DNA of 64,000 bases, from positions 17,942,489-18,006,488 of the forward strand of contig JASEVX010000003.1 of assembly GCA_031761405.1 (NCBI GenBank). Reading direction: 5' to 3'. The stretch is from Serripes groenlandicus. Its lineage: Eukaryota > Mollusca > Bivalvia > Cardiida > Cardiidae. The position numbers and the translations under genes are program-made. Under the pieces are notes generated by a model, which was given only the letters and a program-made list of their open reading frames with translations, was not told the origin of the DNA and ran no database searches. Positions 20,668 to 30,573 of the stretch are shown here, piece by piece (the stretch's first letter is position 1; every line of letters begins with the position of its first letter).

Positions 20668-21460
20668 TATACGCCGCTGGAGGCGGTCGTATATTGGTGT
20701 CATCTTCTCCGTCCGTACGTCCATTTCTTGTGAACGCAACTCCTCCTACATTTCTGACCGTATCTTTTCAAAACTTGGTCAATGTCATGACTATAATGTG
20801 TAGATGTGCATGAAGCGGCGATTTTCCAGTTCATTGATTTTTGCAAGATTTTTGTCCCTTGAAACTTAGTCTCTGTAGCTGATTGATTTTGCAGCCTTGT
20901 GAACGCAACTCTTCCTATGTTTCTGACCGAATCTTTTCAAAACTTGGTCAATGTCATGACTAAAATGGGTAGATGTGCATGAAGCGGCGATTTTCCGGTT
21001 CATTGATTTTTGCAAGATTTATGTCCCTTGTAACTTAGTCTCTGTAGCTGATTGATATTGCGGCTTGTGAACGCAACTCTTCCTACGTTTCTGACTGAAT
21101 CTTTTCAAAACTTGGTCAATATCATTACTATAATGGGTAGATGTGCATGAAGTAGGGATTTTCCGGTTCAGCAATTTTTGCAATAGTTATGCCTTTTGAA
21201 TCTTGGTCTCTATAGCATATTCACTTGAGAACGCAACTCAAGTTTCCAAACAGGTAGAAGTGCATAAAGCAGGGATTATCCGGTGCAGGGATCGAACCTA
21301 CTACCCTGGCAACCATGATCTCAGGTCCCTGTCTCTTCCAGCTAAGCTAACTGGTCTCACAGACTTCATTTTGAGCTTATGTATACAGACATGTTAAAAG
21401 CAATAATTAAAAGGACCAATCTTGATCTTTATATTTTGTGGCGGCACTGGCACTCTTGTT
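20668..21460 (+). mobile_element. Helentron-like element, family H4, with 168-bp tandem core
   Basis: Starts in the T-run that follows the H3 CTAG end. The foldback head is TATACGCCGC then GGCGGTCGTATA; a GTCCGTACGTCC leader follows. Three core units have CTTGTGAACGCAACT at 20727, 20896 and 21064 (about 168 bp). The 3' end reads TTGTGGCGGCACTGGCACTC then TTGTTT, with GGCGGC complementary to the head. A tRNA-like segment is embedded on the opposite strand at 21278-21360. Confidence 0.65.
21278..21360 (-). tRNA. tRNA-derived sequence (probable pseudogene) inside H4
   Basis: On the minus strand: an A-box-like TTAGCTTAGCTGGAAGAG and a B-box GGTTCGATCCC, spaced about as in a tRNA gene with its anticodon arm between. 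I could not close a convincing acceptor stem, so a functional tRNA is unlikely. It looks like a tRNA or SINE-head fragment carried in the H4 element. Confidence 0.4.
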
Positions 21461-21570
21461 TGCTACGTATACTCATTTTTGAGTATTGAACGGTACATGA
21501 CTGCACTTATCCCTAACTAGAACACAATAGTAAACACCAACTAGAACAATTCTATATCCCACTTAACTCC

Positions 21571-22421
21571 TTAACCCTTTCCCTCATATAGACGCTTTCT
21601 TACGCCTCTGCAGCAGATGGCTTTTTGAAAACATAGTGACAAAAGATGTATTTGCTCAAAACGATCAATTTCTCCTTTTGCCACAATGTTTAACTTTTAG
21701 TCATAGGTTATCCATTCAATTATAGAGATTTTCTATTTTTTGACAAAATATGTTCAAAGTCGTCGGGTCATGTCGGGTCAACAACTAGGTCACTAGGCCC
21801 AATTTAAGGAAAATCTTGTTAACACTCTGGAAGTCGCATTTTTGGCTTGAGCATGTTGAAACTTTGTCAGAATGTTTGTCGTAGTGATATCTAGGCCAAG
21901 TTCGAAACTGGGTCATGTCTGGTCAAAAAACTAGGTCACTAGGCCAAATTGAAGAAAATCTTGTTAACACTCTGGAAGCCACATTTTAAACTTGAGCATG
22001 TTGAAACTTTGTCAGAAAGTTTGTCTTGATCATATCTAGGCCAAGTTTGAATATGGGTCTTGTCCGGTCAAAAACTAGGTCACTAGGCCAAATTTAAGGA
22101 AAATCTTGTTAACACTCTTGAAGCTGCATTTTAAAGTTGAGCATGATGAAACTTTATCAGAAAGTTTGTCCTGATGATATCTAGGCCAAGTTCGAATATG
22201 GGTCAGGTCAGGTCAACAACTAAGTCACTAGGCCAAATTGTAGAACAATCTAGTTAACACTATAGAGATCGCATATTTGACTTGAGCTGCTTGAAATTTT
22301 GTCAGAAAGTTTGTCTTGATGATATTGCCATTGGCGCTTATAGAGTTATGTCTTAAATAGCCCATTCTCAGGTAAGCGATTCCAGGGCCTCTTGGCCCTC
22401 TTGTTTTTCGGAAAGGGTTAA
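21571..22421 (+). mobile_element. TTAA MITE broken by an H1 fragment
   Basis: 21571-21764 runs from TTAACCCTTTCCCTCATATA to TATGTTCAAAGTCGT. The last bases, CGGAAAGGGTTAA, reappear at 22409-22421 after the H1 fragment. Unlike the clean nestings, MITE sequence between CAAAGTCGT and the terminus is missing, so a deletion or recombination accompanied or followed the event. Confidence 0.75.
21765..22408 (+). mobile_element. Helentron-like H1 fragment (143-bp core)
   Basis: About four units with CTAGGTCACTAGG and GTTGAAACTTTGTCAGAA. The 3' end is CAGGTAAGCGATTCCAGGG, CCTCTTGGCCCTCTTG, TTTTT. No 5' head. Confidence 0.65.
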
Positions 22422-23251
22422 AAGTATTGTGTGAAATTTTATCTTTAGACACTCTTTTTACCTATTAAAGGATATTTGAGCATGTTCATTGTGATAACTT
22501 ATTGACCACAAAAGCATGCATACATCATTCGGTCCACTGCACTAGAAATAGAGTAGGTATGTGATTGTGGGTTTGGTGTATATATATATATATACCAAGA
22601 CCACTATAATTTCAGCAAACTGGTGATTTATTTGTATTGTTCCTGCACCATTATACAAAAACATCGCGGACAAGGAAGTTTAAAATTAACCTCATATCAT
22701 TTTACTCTTCGGTTAAGCAAAATTTAATGATACATCTACTAGTGGCATAAAAATAGCAGGATTACACTCCTAGTCAGGGGTGTAGCTAGGGCCAAATTCC
22801 AAGTACTCCCACACTAAATTATGGGGGGTCAAGGTCAAATTATTAGGCCATTTAAATTTTTCATTTCTGGGATTCGAAGTACTCCAGTGAGAATGGGAGT
22901 ATGCCTGGCTACGCGCCTGCTAGTTAGTCAAACTTGTCTTAGGCAGCCACCCAAGGAAGAGTCAAAATATGGCTGCAGAATACAGGTGACTGCTAGATAC
23001 AAGTGATATAAAGATGATAATGTTGTTTAAGCTAATATTCATGTGGCTGCTTTACAGAGGTGACCATTAACATAAGTTTGACTGTATTTGTAGAAAGGTT
23101 CATCTAGGACGATATAACATGTATATAAATAGTGAAGATTGATGGGACAGCTCTCTGAGTCTATGCTGTTTGCAGATATAACACAACCCCAATTTGTCAT
23201 ACCCAGCTCATATCTTCGCTGAAAGGTTAATTTTGTTGAGGAATATTATTT
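22422..23251. other. intronic sequence, no clear feature
   Basis: Contains a short (AT)n run near 22584. GGTCAAGGTCAAAT-type words near 22830 suggest an old repeat core. No ends, no exon support. Confidence 0.4.
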
Positions 23252-23660
23252 TCTGCCTCATAGTGCAGTGGTAGAGCGTCCACCTTGAGTGCAGGAGGTG
23301 ACCGGTTTGATCCCTGGCTGAGTTATACCAAAGACTTTAAAAATGGTAGTAGGTTGGTTGGTTAACCCTTTCCCTCATACAATAATTCTGCAGCAGACAA
23401 AAATGGAAAATCTTTTTAATTGAATGGATAACCTATGACTAAAAGTGGAAAACATAGTGACAAAAGGAGAAATTGCTCTTTTTTTGAGCAATTTCTTCTT
23501 TTGTCAATATGTTTTCAAAAAGCTGTCTGCTGCAGAGGCGTCAAAAAGCGTCTATATGAGGGAAAGGGTTAGAAGGACCAGTAGTACTGGTAACTTACCC
23601 AGGGAACACCGTGATATAACTGAACAGAAAGCGGCGTAAAGCACCAAACAATCAATCAAT
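23252..23660 (+). mobile_element. tRNA-derived SINE family 1, split by a MITE
   Basis: The head has A-box-like GCAGTGGTAGAGCG and B-box-like CCGGTTTGATCCC; CATACCAAAGACTTTAAAAA follows. A complete MITE occupies 23362-23572. The SINE then resumes with GGACCAGTAGTACTGGTAAC and ends GTAAAGCACC, AAACAATCAATCAAT. Confidence 0.8.
23362..23572 (-). mobile_element. TTAA MITE inserted in a SINE
   Basis: TTAACCCTTTCCCTCATACA to GAGGGAAAGGGTTAG. The hairpin tip is the CTCTTTTTTTGAG variant. Flanks are the two halves of a SINE family 1 copy. Confidence 0.9.
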
Positions 23661-23780
23661 ATTGAGGAATATAGCCAACATATACTTGTAATAAAAAGTG
23701 TAAAGTCACTGTGATGAAAAATTACCCCGAAATCATTCAAAACATGATTGGACTCATCATTGATCAACTGGGAATTTGAG

Positions 23781-23984
23781 TTAACCCTTTCCCTCATACG
23801 ACAATTCTGAAGCAGACGACTTTGAACGTATTTTGTCAAAAAATAGAAAATCTCCATAATTGAATGGATAACCTATGACTAAAAGGAGAAATTGCACGTT
23901 TTGTCAAAGGTACTGTATAACTAATTATTTGCAGCCGTCTGCTGCAGTGGCGTCTGTAAGCGTTTATATGAGGGAAAGGGTTAA
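23781..23984 (-). mobile_element. TTAA MITE, central deletion
   Basis: TTAACCCTTTCCCTCATACG to GAGGGAAAGGGTTAA. The second half of the hairpin is replaced by CAAAGGTACTG. Confidence 0.85.
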
Positions 23985-24072
23985 TGAAAAAATGATTAGC
24001 TATTCATTGACATATCAACAAATCATTTTAATGGGTCCAGGTTTACAGTTACATAATGTAAGTGATAGGGAT

Positions 24073-24303
24073 TTAACACTTTCCAACTTGCAGACACATA
24101 TTAACGCATAGCATAAATATTATGCAGCAGACGACTTATTAAAATATCATGGCAAATTGAGAAATTGCTGCTTATGAGCAATTTCTCCATTTGCCACAAT
24201 GTTTTAAGTTTTATTCAATAATTTTAAAATTGTTTGTTGATAGAGATTATCTAAAAAGTTTGCATAAATGTTTTCATAGTCGTCTGCTGATGGGAAAGGG
24301 CCA
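24073..24303 (+). mobile_element. degenerate TTAA MITE
   Basis: TTAACACTTTCCAACTTGCA, hairpin GAGAAATTGCTGCTTATGAG and complement, GTCGTCTGCTGATGGGAAAG right end. Confidence 0.65.
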
Positions 24304-24305
24304 AC

Positions 24306-24700
24306 CCTTTAACACTTACAGAAACATTTTGACGTTTATGCAACTTTTGAAAACATGGGCAATATCTGTTTTCCTTATATGAGCCGTCCCGCGAGAAAAC
24401 CAATGTTGTGGAATCTGCGTAAAGTATCGATCCAGATCAGTCTTAGCATGCCACACAGGCTAACCCGGAAAGACACTTTTCGCCTACTGTGGATTGTCTG
24501 TTTCAGGAATCATTTCTCTATGCCTCTATCCCCCTGAGACATATTGTGTCTGCTCGGATCAGTCAGCGCAGACTGTGCAGGCTGATCTGGGTCAACACAT
24601 TACACAGAAGCCATAATGTTGGTTTTCTCACGTTACGGCTCGTCTATTGTTTTCAATACTTTTTAGTAATTGTAGTTTTTCATTTATAAAATTGACTTAT
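24306..24700 (+). mobile_element. degenerate TTAA MITE interrupted by a TIR element
   Basis: AACCCTTTAACACTTACAG... GCAACTTTTGAAAACATGGG lies before, and TTGTTTTCAATACTTTTTAG, GTAGTTTTTCATTTATA after, the element at 24378-24648. Confidence 0.55.
24378..24648 (+). mobile_element. TIR element, family T3
   Basis: Terminal inverted repeats of about 30 bp: left GAGCCGTCCCGCGAGAAAAC; right GGTTTTCTCACGTTACGGCT. Inside, TCCAGATCAGTC and CAGCGCAGACTG give further dyad structure. A related 3'-end fragment lies at 33218-33428. Non-coding. Confidence 0.75.
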
Positions 24701-24729
24701 ATACCAATTAGCCCTTATGTACTGACTCA

Positions 24730-24850
24730 ATGGACTAGTTAGTTTAAAAGAGTGTCTGTCTTGTTAGTTGGAAAGCCAGGTTGGATCCTTGGTGATTCCA
24801 AAGACTTTAAAGGTGGTAAAAGTGTCCACTTCTTCACATTCAAGATTGAT
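24730..24850 (+). mobile_element. SINE family 1 fragment
   Basis: GAAAGCCAGGTTGGATCCTT and GATTCCAAAGACTTTAAAGG correspond to the B-box region and following segment of SINE family 1; diverged. Confidence 0.4.
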
Positions 24851-24858
24851 TGATTTTT

Positions 24859-25679
24859 AGTTCACCTGAGCACGAAGTGCTCAATGTAAGTTAATATTGT
24901 GATCGCCTTTTGTCCGGCGTCCGTCGTGTGTCGCCCGGCGTGCGTATACTTCTTCTCCTCAGTAACCATTGGGTCAATTGGGATGAAACTTCACAGAAAG
25001 CATCCTCTCAATGACCTCACCAGAATTCCTTCAAGTTTTTGGGATCCATGCAGAATTCTGCATGGCAACGAAACAAGCCATGTTGATAAGTGGAAAAACA
25101 TGACCGCCAGGGGGAGGGGGGTGGGCGGGCTATTTTGCCTTATATTGCTATAGTGAAAACTTAAAAAATCTTCTCCTGAAAGTGTCAGGCTGAATTTCAA
25201 ATAATTTTGTAGAAATGTTCCTTGGGTGACCCTCTATCAGATTCCTTCAAGCATTGGTAAAAAAAACATGGCCACCAGGGGGCGGGGCTATTTTGCCTTA
25301 TATGGCTTTAGTGAAAACTTAAAAAATCTTCTCCTGAAAGTGTCAGGCTGATTTTCAAATAATTTTGTTGAAATGTTCCTAAGGTGACCCACTATCAGAT
25401 TCCTTAAAGCCATATTGATTTGTCGAAAAACATGGACGCCACAGGGCGGGGCTATTTTGCCTTATATATGGCTTTAGTGAAAACTTAAAAAATCTTCTCC
25501 GAAAATGTTTGGCCGATTTTCAAATAATTTTGTAGAAATATTCCTAGGGTGACCCTCTATCAGATTTCTTCAAGCCATGTTGATTGGTCTAAAACTATGG
25601 TTGCCATTGGGCGGGGCTCATATGGCTTAAGTGAACCAAAAAAAAATCAGGTGAGCGATCCATCATGGCCCTCTTGTTT
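24859..25679 (+). mobile_element. Helentron-like element, family H1 ends with 165-bp core
   Basis: Head AGTTCACCTGAGCACGAAGT; leader GTCCGGCGTCCGTCGTGTG; about three core units of the same type as in H2 (CTATCAGATTCCTTCAAGC, GGCGGGGCTATTTTGCCTTA). The 3' end is TCAGGTGAGCGATCC, ATCATGGCCCTCTTG. H1 ends combined with an H2-type core show that ends and cores reassort. Confidence 0.7.
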
Positions 25680-25708
25680 TGTGTTTTTTATGTCACTTCA
25701 AATAATTT

Positions 25709-25840
25709 AACAGTTATATCATGGCATTTCCTTGGTAAGTTACCAGTACTTGTAACTGGTCCATTTATATTGACACCTGAGACCCCGCATCCCTGAGGGC
25801 AGCCATAATACTACCATTTTTAAAGTATTTGGTATGACCA
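25709..25840 (-). mobile_element. SINE family 1, reverse fragment
   Basis: AGTTATATCATGGCATTTCC, CCAGTACTTGTAACTGGTCC and TACTACCATTTTTAAAGTAT are the reverse complement of the SINE body and of its CATACCAAAGACTTTA segment. Confidence 0.65.
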
Positions 25841-25901
25841 AGCAATTGTCTTTTTTCATACAATGCTTTCAACTCTATATCAAAATCAACTTTCTATTTT
25901 T
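25841..25901 (+). mobile_element. TTAA MITE fragment ahead of H5
   Basis: CAATTGTCTTTTTTCATACA, ATGCTTTCAACTCTAT and ACTTTCTATTTTT resemble the right half of the MITE core. H5 begins in its T-run. Confidence 0.45.
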
Positions 25902-26615
25902 AACCAGGTTTTCCGAAGGAAAAATCTGGTTATTAGTTTGGCGAAGTCGGCGGGCGGGCGTCAACTTTCCTTGTCAGGACCATAACTTTGCCATGCATAG
26001 AGATATTTTCAAATAACTTGGCACAAACATGCACCATATCAAGACGATGTGCCAAATTCAAAAAAAGATTCTGTAGATTCAAGGTCAAGGTCACAGTGAT
26101 AAGAAATAGACTTTAATTAAACTTTTCTTGTCCGGGCCATAACTTTGTCATGCATTGAAATATTTTCAAATAACTTGGCACAAACATGCACCATATCAAG
26201 ACGATGTGCCAAATGCAAAAAAAATCTGTAGATAAAAGGTCAAGGTCACAGTGATAAGAAATAGACTTTAGTTGAACTTTTTTTGTCCAAATAACTTGGC
26301 ACAAATATGAACTATATCAATATAATGTGTCACATGCAAAACTTTTGTCTGTAGCTTCAAGGTCAAGGTCACAGTGACAACAAATAGACATCAGTTGAAC
26401 TTTTCTTGTCCGGACAATAACTTTTTCATCCATAGAGATATTTTCAAATAGCTTGGAACAGATATACACCAACCATATCAAGACGCTGTGTCATATGCAC
26501 AATTTATGTGTTTAGCTTCCAGGTCATGGTCACAGTGACAGAAAATATACTTTACTTGAACTTTTTTTGTTCAGACCATAACTTTACCATGCATATAGAT
26601 ATTTTCAAATGATTT
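25902..26615 (+). mobile_element. Helentron-like element, family H5, 3' end not found
   Basis: Foldback head AACCAGGTTTTCC-GAA-GGAAAAATCTGGTT directly after a T-run. The core has four to five tandem units of roughly 130-160 bp with CCATAACTTTGCCATGCAT, AACTTGGCACAAACATGC and AAGGTCAAGGTCACAGTGA. The 3' terminus is not recognisable. Confidence 0.6.
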
Positions 26616-26648
26616 TTTTTGTGAATAATCAAATCTATAACATTATAA

Positions 26649-27099
26649 GCAAACAGACAGACCCTGATCAGACAGCTCTTACAGAAGCTGTCTGATCTGG
26701 GTCCGACGTCATGAAACTTACTTAATTTGAGCATGTTAACATAATTATTACTATTGTAGTTACACACTTAGATTACAAGGCTACGAAACTGGCTCGTTGC
26801 AAAGTAGATTTCAGTTACAAACTAAAAGTAGATTTTTTGTTTCCCAAACTTTGTCCTCAAGCTAACAGAGCTTTTTTAGTTTGAGCATCATGCTTAAACT
26901 AAAAATGCTTTGTAACCATGGCGACAAACTCCAAACATGGATTTTATTCTCATCGTTGGTTTGTAATTTCACCCTATTTTGCAATGAGCATATTTCATAA
27001 ACTTGTAACTCAAGCATCTAACTTCAACAACAATATTTTTATTACATGCTCAAATTGAGTAAGTTTCATAACCTCGGGCCCTGGATCTAGTCTGTTTGC
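26649..27099. mobile_element. TIR element, family T4
   Basis: Outer ends GCAAACAGAC / GTCTGTTTGC; inner arms CATGAAACTTACTTAATTTG AGCATGT... at the left and ACATGCTCAAATTGAGTAAG TTTCAT at the right are near-perfect complements. A separate hairpin, GATCAGACAGCT / AGCTGTCTGATC, lies at 26668-26700 just inside the left end. No ORF. Confidence 0.75.
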
Positions 27100-27589
27100 A
27101 AAGGTATAAATGCGTAATACGGCAGATCACGGATTATCAACCTGGCATTAGGGATCCTAAAACGTGGCTGCATGCTTACAACAAAAGGTTGCTTAATATC
27201 TGTTATCTATTATATGTTCTTAATAAATTAGGCCATCAACACACGATTGACTGTATTGAACTGATATTTGTTAGATCCTAAAATGTGGCTAATAAAATAG
27301 AAATATTCCCTGTAACTTGAATTACTAGCTTTGAATAACTATTAACAGAAAGATTTGACAGATCTGTTAATTCTTAATCAAACACCTTCCATTATAGAAA
27401 ACCTGGTTTCATGGAATTTCCATGTCTTGTTTAATTTAAACATGTTTTTCCTCAGATGTTTTCGAAGCAGAAGACTGTTAAAAATAAATAAAGACTCCTG
27501 AATACAAACATGATTTTGGAAATGAAGACGATCATCACACAAAGAAAGTTAGTGTCGTGTGTCACTACGTCATGCTCCCCCTAATTACT
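27100..27589. other. intronic sequence, no feature recognised
   Basis: AT-rich. A 61-codon plus-strand frame at 27096 has no resemblance to a family and no splice support. Confidence 0.4.
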
Positions 27590-27722
27590 GAAAAAAAAAT
27601 GAAAACATTGTGGCATAAGGAGAAATTGCTTGTTTTGAGTAATTTCTCCTTTTGTCACGATGTTTTCAAAAAGCCGTCTGCTGCAGAGGCGTCAAAATGT
27701 GTCTTTAGGTGGGAAAGGGATA
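27590..27722 (-). mobile_element. TTAA MITE, left end truncated (duplicated)
   Basis: Hairpin GGAGAAATTGCTTGTTTTG and complement, GCCGTCTGCTGCAGAGGCG, ends GGTGGGAAAGGGATAG. It is part of the 233-bp tandem duplication. Confidence 0.75.
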
Positions 27723-28075
27723 GAAGTACCTTTATATGTGTGTCTATATCTGTTACCATGTGAATTATCAACTCTTTTTCCATTTGTCAAGTATATATAA
27801 TAATCTGTGAAGAAATTTGAAAATCAATACTGAATAAACATTGTAGCATAAGGAGAAATTGCTTGTTTTGAGTAATTTCTCCTTTTGTCACGATGTTTTC
27901 AAAAAGCTGTCTGCTGCAGAGGCGTCAAAATGTGTCTTTAGGTGGGAAAGGGTTAGAAGTACCTTTATATGTGTGTCTATATCTAACCATGTGATTTATC
28001 AACTCTTTTTCCATTTGTCAAGTATATAATAATAATAATCTGTGAAGAAATTTGAAAATCAATACTGAATTTTCA
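27604..28075. repeat. tandem duplication of about 233 bp
   Basis: A truncated MITE plus about 110 bases of flank (GAAGTACCTTTATATGTGTG to AAATCAATACTGAAT) is present twice. TTGTGGCATA is at 27608 and TTGTAGCATA at 27841; GAAGTACC is at 27723 and 27956. The copies differ by a few substitutions and small TA/AAT indels. Confidence 0.9.
27838..27956 (-). mobile_element. TTAA MITE, left end truncated (second duplicate)
   Basis: Second copy of the truncated MITE of the tandem duplication, ending GGTGGGAAAGGGTTAG. Confidence 0.75.
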
Positions 28076-28115
28076 TTTAACTTGTTTTCATATTCATACA
28101 GTGTGGTATAATGTA

Positions 28116-28345
28116 TTAACCCTTTCCCTCATATAGACGCTTTCTGACGCCTCTGCAGCAGACGGCTTTTTGAAAACATAGTGACAAAAGAAGAAATTGC
28201 ACAAAACGTGCAATTTCTCCTTTTACCACAATGTTTTCCACTTTTAGTCATAGGTTATCCATTCAATTATAGAGATTTTCTACTTTTTTACAAAATATGT
28301 TCAAAGTCGTCTGCTGCAGAAATGTCGTATGAGGGAAAGGGTTAA
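28116..28345 (+). mobile_element. TTAA MITE, full length
   Basis: TTAACCCTTTCCCTCATATA to GAGGGAAAGGGTTAA, 230 bp, near consensus; CACAAAACGTG hairpin tip. Confidence 0.93.
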
Positions 28346-28359
28346 GAATAATTAGTTAT

Positions 28360-28560
28360 ACAGTACCTTTGCCCACTTCCAAAAAATCTGCTACTGATAA
28401 CTTTTTAAAACAAAATTGCAAAGATTTAATGAAAATTCTTTATTAATGAAAGTAAAATACGTGAATAGAAGAGTTGAAGCTAGTTAAACATTTGAAGACA
28501 TTTCCAATTTTAAAGAATTTATCCTTTTGCCGCTTTTTTTTTTATCTTTTTTGCATGAGA
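28360..28560. mobile_element. very degenerate TTAA MITE
   Basis: CCTTTGCCCACTTCC, ATCTGCTACTGATAAC, TTTATCCTTTTGCCGC; only the general layout survives. Confidence 0.35.
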
Positions 28561-29177
28561 TCTAGTTATGAAAATAAATCATTACAGGTCAAGGGTAAGG
28601 TAAATTTGAAAATGATAGGTAAAGCGTAAAAAAACATCTTGATGTAAATATAGTGTAACCTATATATAAACAGGACAGAGGAAAAGCGTAACTGACTTTT
28701 TCAAAATTATGTCATGTATGTTATTTACATTGTGAATGTATCGCATTGTTGACTGCTGACAGTGATTTATTTTCTGTTTTTACAATTTGATGGACTATTA
28801 TTCCATTGTAAATGAGCAGGTAATCTTAGAAACTAATAAATACATTATTAGATATTTAGATCTTTGATTTGATCTTTTAATAAACCTTTATAATTTTCTC
28901 TGTTTTGCATGATATTCTTTGTATTTTGAACGTTTAATTATGCTTTATTTCATTTGTGACAACATTTGAAAAATGAGAGATTTCTCTGAAGATGGGTGAT
29001 TTCTCTTGTTCCCACAATGTATACAGCTGAGTAACAAAATGATGCTTAAAGATTTCACAAGATATATTATATTCAACGCAGAAAATCAAAACGTACAGTA
29101 TCCTTTTCAAAAAGACTGCATCAGATGTAGGCAAATAAAAGAAAAGTCTCTGTAAATGTATATATATGTATAACTAT
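28561..29177. other. intronic sequence, no feature recognised
   Basis: AT-rich; faint MITE-like words (AAAATGAGAGATTTCTCTG) near 28970. No exon or clear repeat. Confidence 0.4.
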
Positions 29178-29345
29178 TTAACCCTTTCCCTCATACGACA
29201 ATTCTGCAGCAGACGACTTGAAAGCTTTGAACAGATTTTGTCAAAAAATAGAAAATCTCTATAATTGAATGGATAACCTATGACTTAAAGTGGAAGACAT
29301 TGTGGCAAAAGGAGAAATTGCTCGTTTTTAATGGTTAAAATTCAT
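29178..29345 (-). mobile_element. TTAA MITE, right half missing
   Basis: TTAACCCTTTCCCTCATACG through GGCAAAAGGAGAAATTGCTC, then stops at the hairpin tip. Confidence 0.8.
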
Positions 29346-29375
29346 GAATTAAACTTAATATAAATACTTATAAAG

Positions 29376-30052
29376 CTACCCTGACACTGGCACTAATTTT
29401 TTTCCCGGAAGGCCATGCAATTCGTCATGCCAATGATTAAAGTATTCGTGAACGAGCGTTAGGAGTGTGTGAAGGGTGCGTGCCATGTCGTAGAGAGAAT
29501 TTTGAAATTTTCAAAAATCGGCATGCATCAACTTTCGTACCATGTGCGAGCCACTCACGTGAACCATGCGTGAACTCGGCGCGAACACTGCCGACGGTGT
29601 GTGTCAATGTGTGACAATACATAAACACTGCGCAAACTTGGCGCGAACACTTCATGTCAAATCGTGCAATCATCGTCGAGGAGTGAAGTTAGGTGTGAAA
29701 CTGCACGCTATATATATATATTATATATAGTGTGCCGCCAAGCGGGACAAAGCATGACCAAAAATCGAAGTCGTCGGGGCAATGTGTTGCGGAAAAACAG
29801 CGGCATCTATGTGTATCGTGCATGACAATGCGGTACGGAAGACGTGAACAATGTGCTAAAAATACTTAACCTATGTGTAAACAAGTAGTGCCATTGCGTA
29901 GACAGGGCGTAACTTATGTGTGTACAGTGCACAAACAGGTCGCAAACAAAGCTTCACCCTCCGCTGCGTAGCACTGAAATGGCACGCCTTGCCACGGCGC
30001 ATTGCGTGGCATTGCAGGGACAAAATTCGTGCCAGTGTCAGGGTAGCTTAAG
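29376..30052 (-). mobile_element. non-autonomous TIR element, family T1 (second copy)
   Basis: Ends GCTACCCTGACACTGGCACT and GTGCCAGTGTCAGGGTAGCT. The inside matches the copy at 13660-14138 in reverse orientation (for example GTGCGTGCCATGTCGTAGAG, ACCATGCGTGAAC), with additional GC-rich sequence around an (AT)n stretch near 29710. Confidence 0.8.
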
Positions 30053-30204
30053 AATAAATTATTTTTTCTTTGAAAGAGTAAAATATTACGATTCGATAAC
30101 AATCTTGCAGCGAAAAAGTCTCCCCCTTTGGGACCTTTAATCTCCCTATCAAAATGTTAAGGTGATACTATTTGGCTTCTGGAAAATATCACATGTATAT
30201 TATG

Positions 30205-30379
30205 GTTTCCCCCTTTTCCATGTATAGAAACATCTAAAAACAAGCAATGACACATTTTGCCCCATTGTTTTCAACTTTTTTTCTGTAATCACACTTCATT
30301 TATAGAGAATTGTTCTGTGTTCTCCTAGATGTTTTCAATGTCGTCTGCTGCAGAATTGTTGTATATGGGAAAGGGTTAA
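30205..30379 (+). mobile_element. degenerate TTAA MITE
   Basis: CCCCCTTTTCCATGTATAGA at the left, GTCGTCTGCTGCAGAATTG and ATGGGAAAGGGTTAA at the right. Confidence 0.7.
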
Positions 30380-30514
30380 GCTTGAAGGAGATAAAAATAG
30401 GTTAATGACTTATTTTGCTCATCAAAATTTTGTCTGAAGCAAGAAAAAATGTAGGACATTTTAAATATACAACAATATAATTTATGTGTTACCATATAGA
30501 GCAAAAACCTTCTT

Positions 30515-30573
30515 ACCACTTTCCCCTTTTGCAGACACATTTTGACACATCTTCTGCAGATGGAAAGGGTTAA
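30515..30573. mobile_element. MITE end-only remnant
   Basis: CCACTTTCCCCTTTTGCAGA, CATCTTCTGCAG, GGAAAGGGTTAA: both ends brought together by a deletion. Confidence 0.55.
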
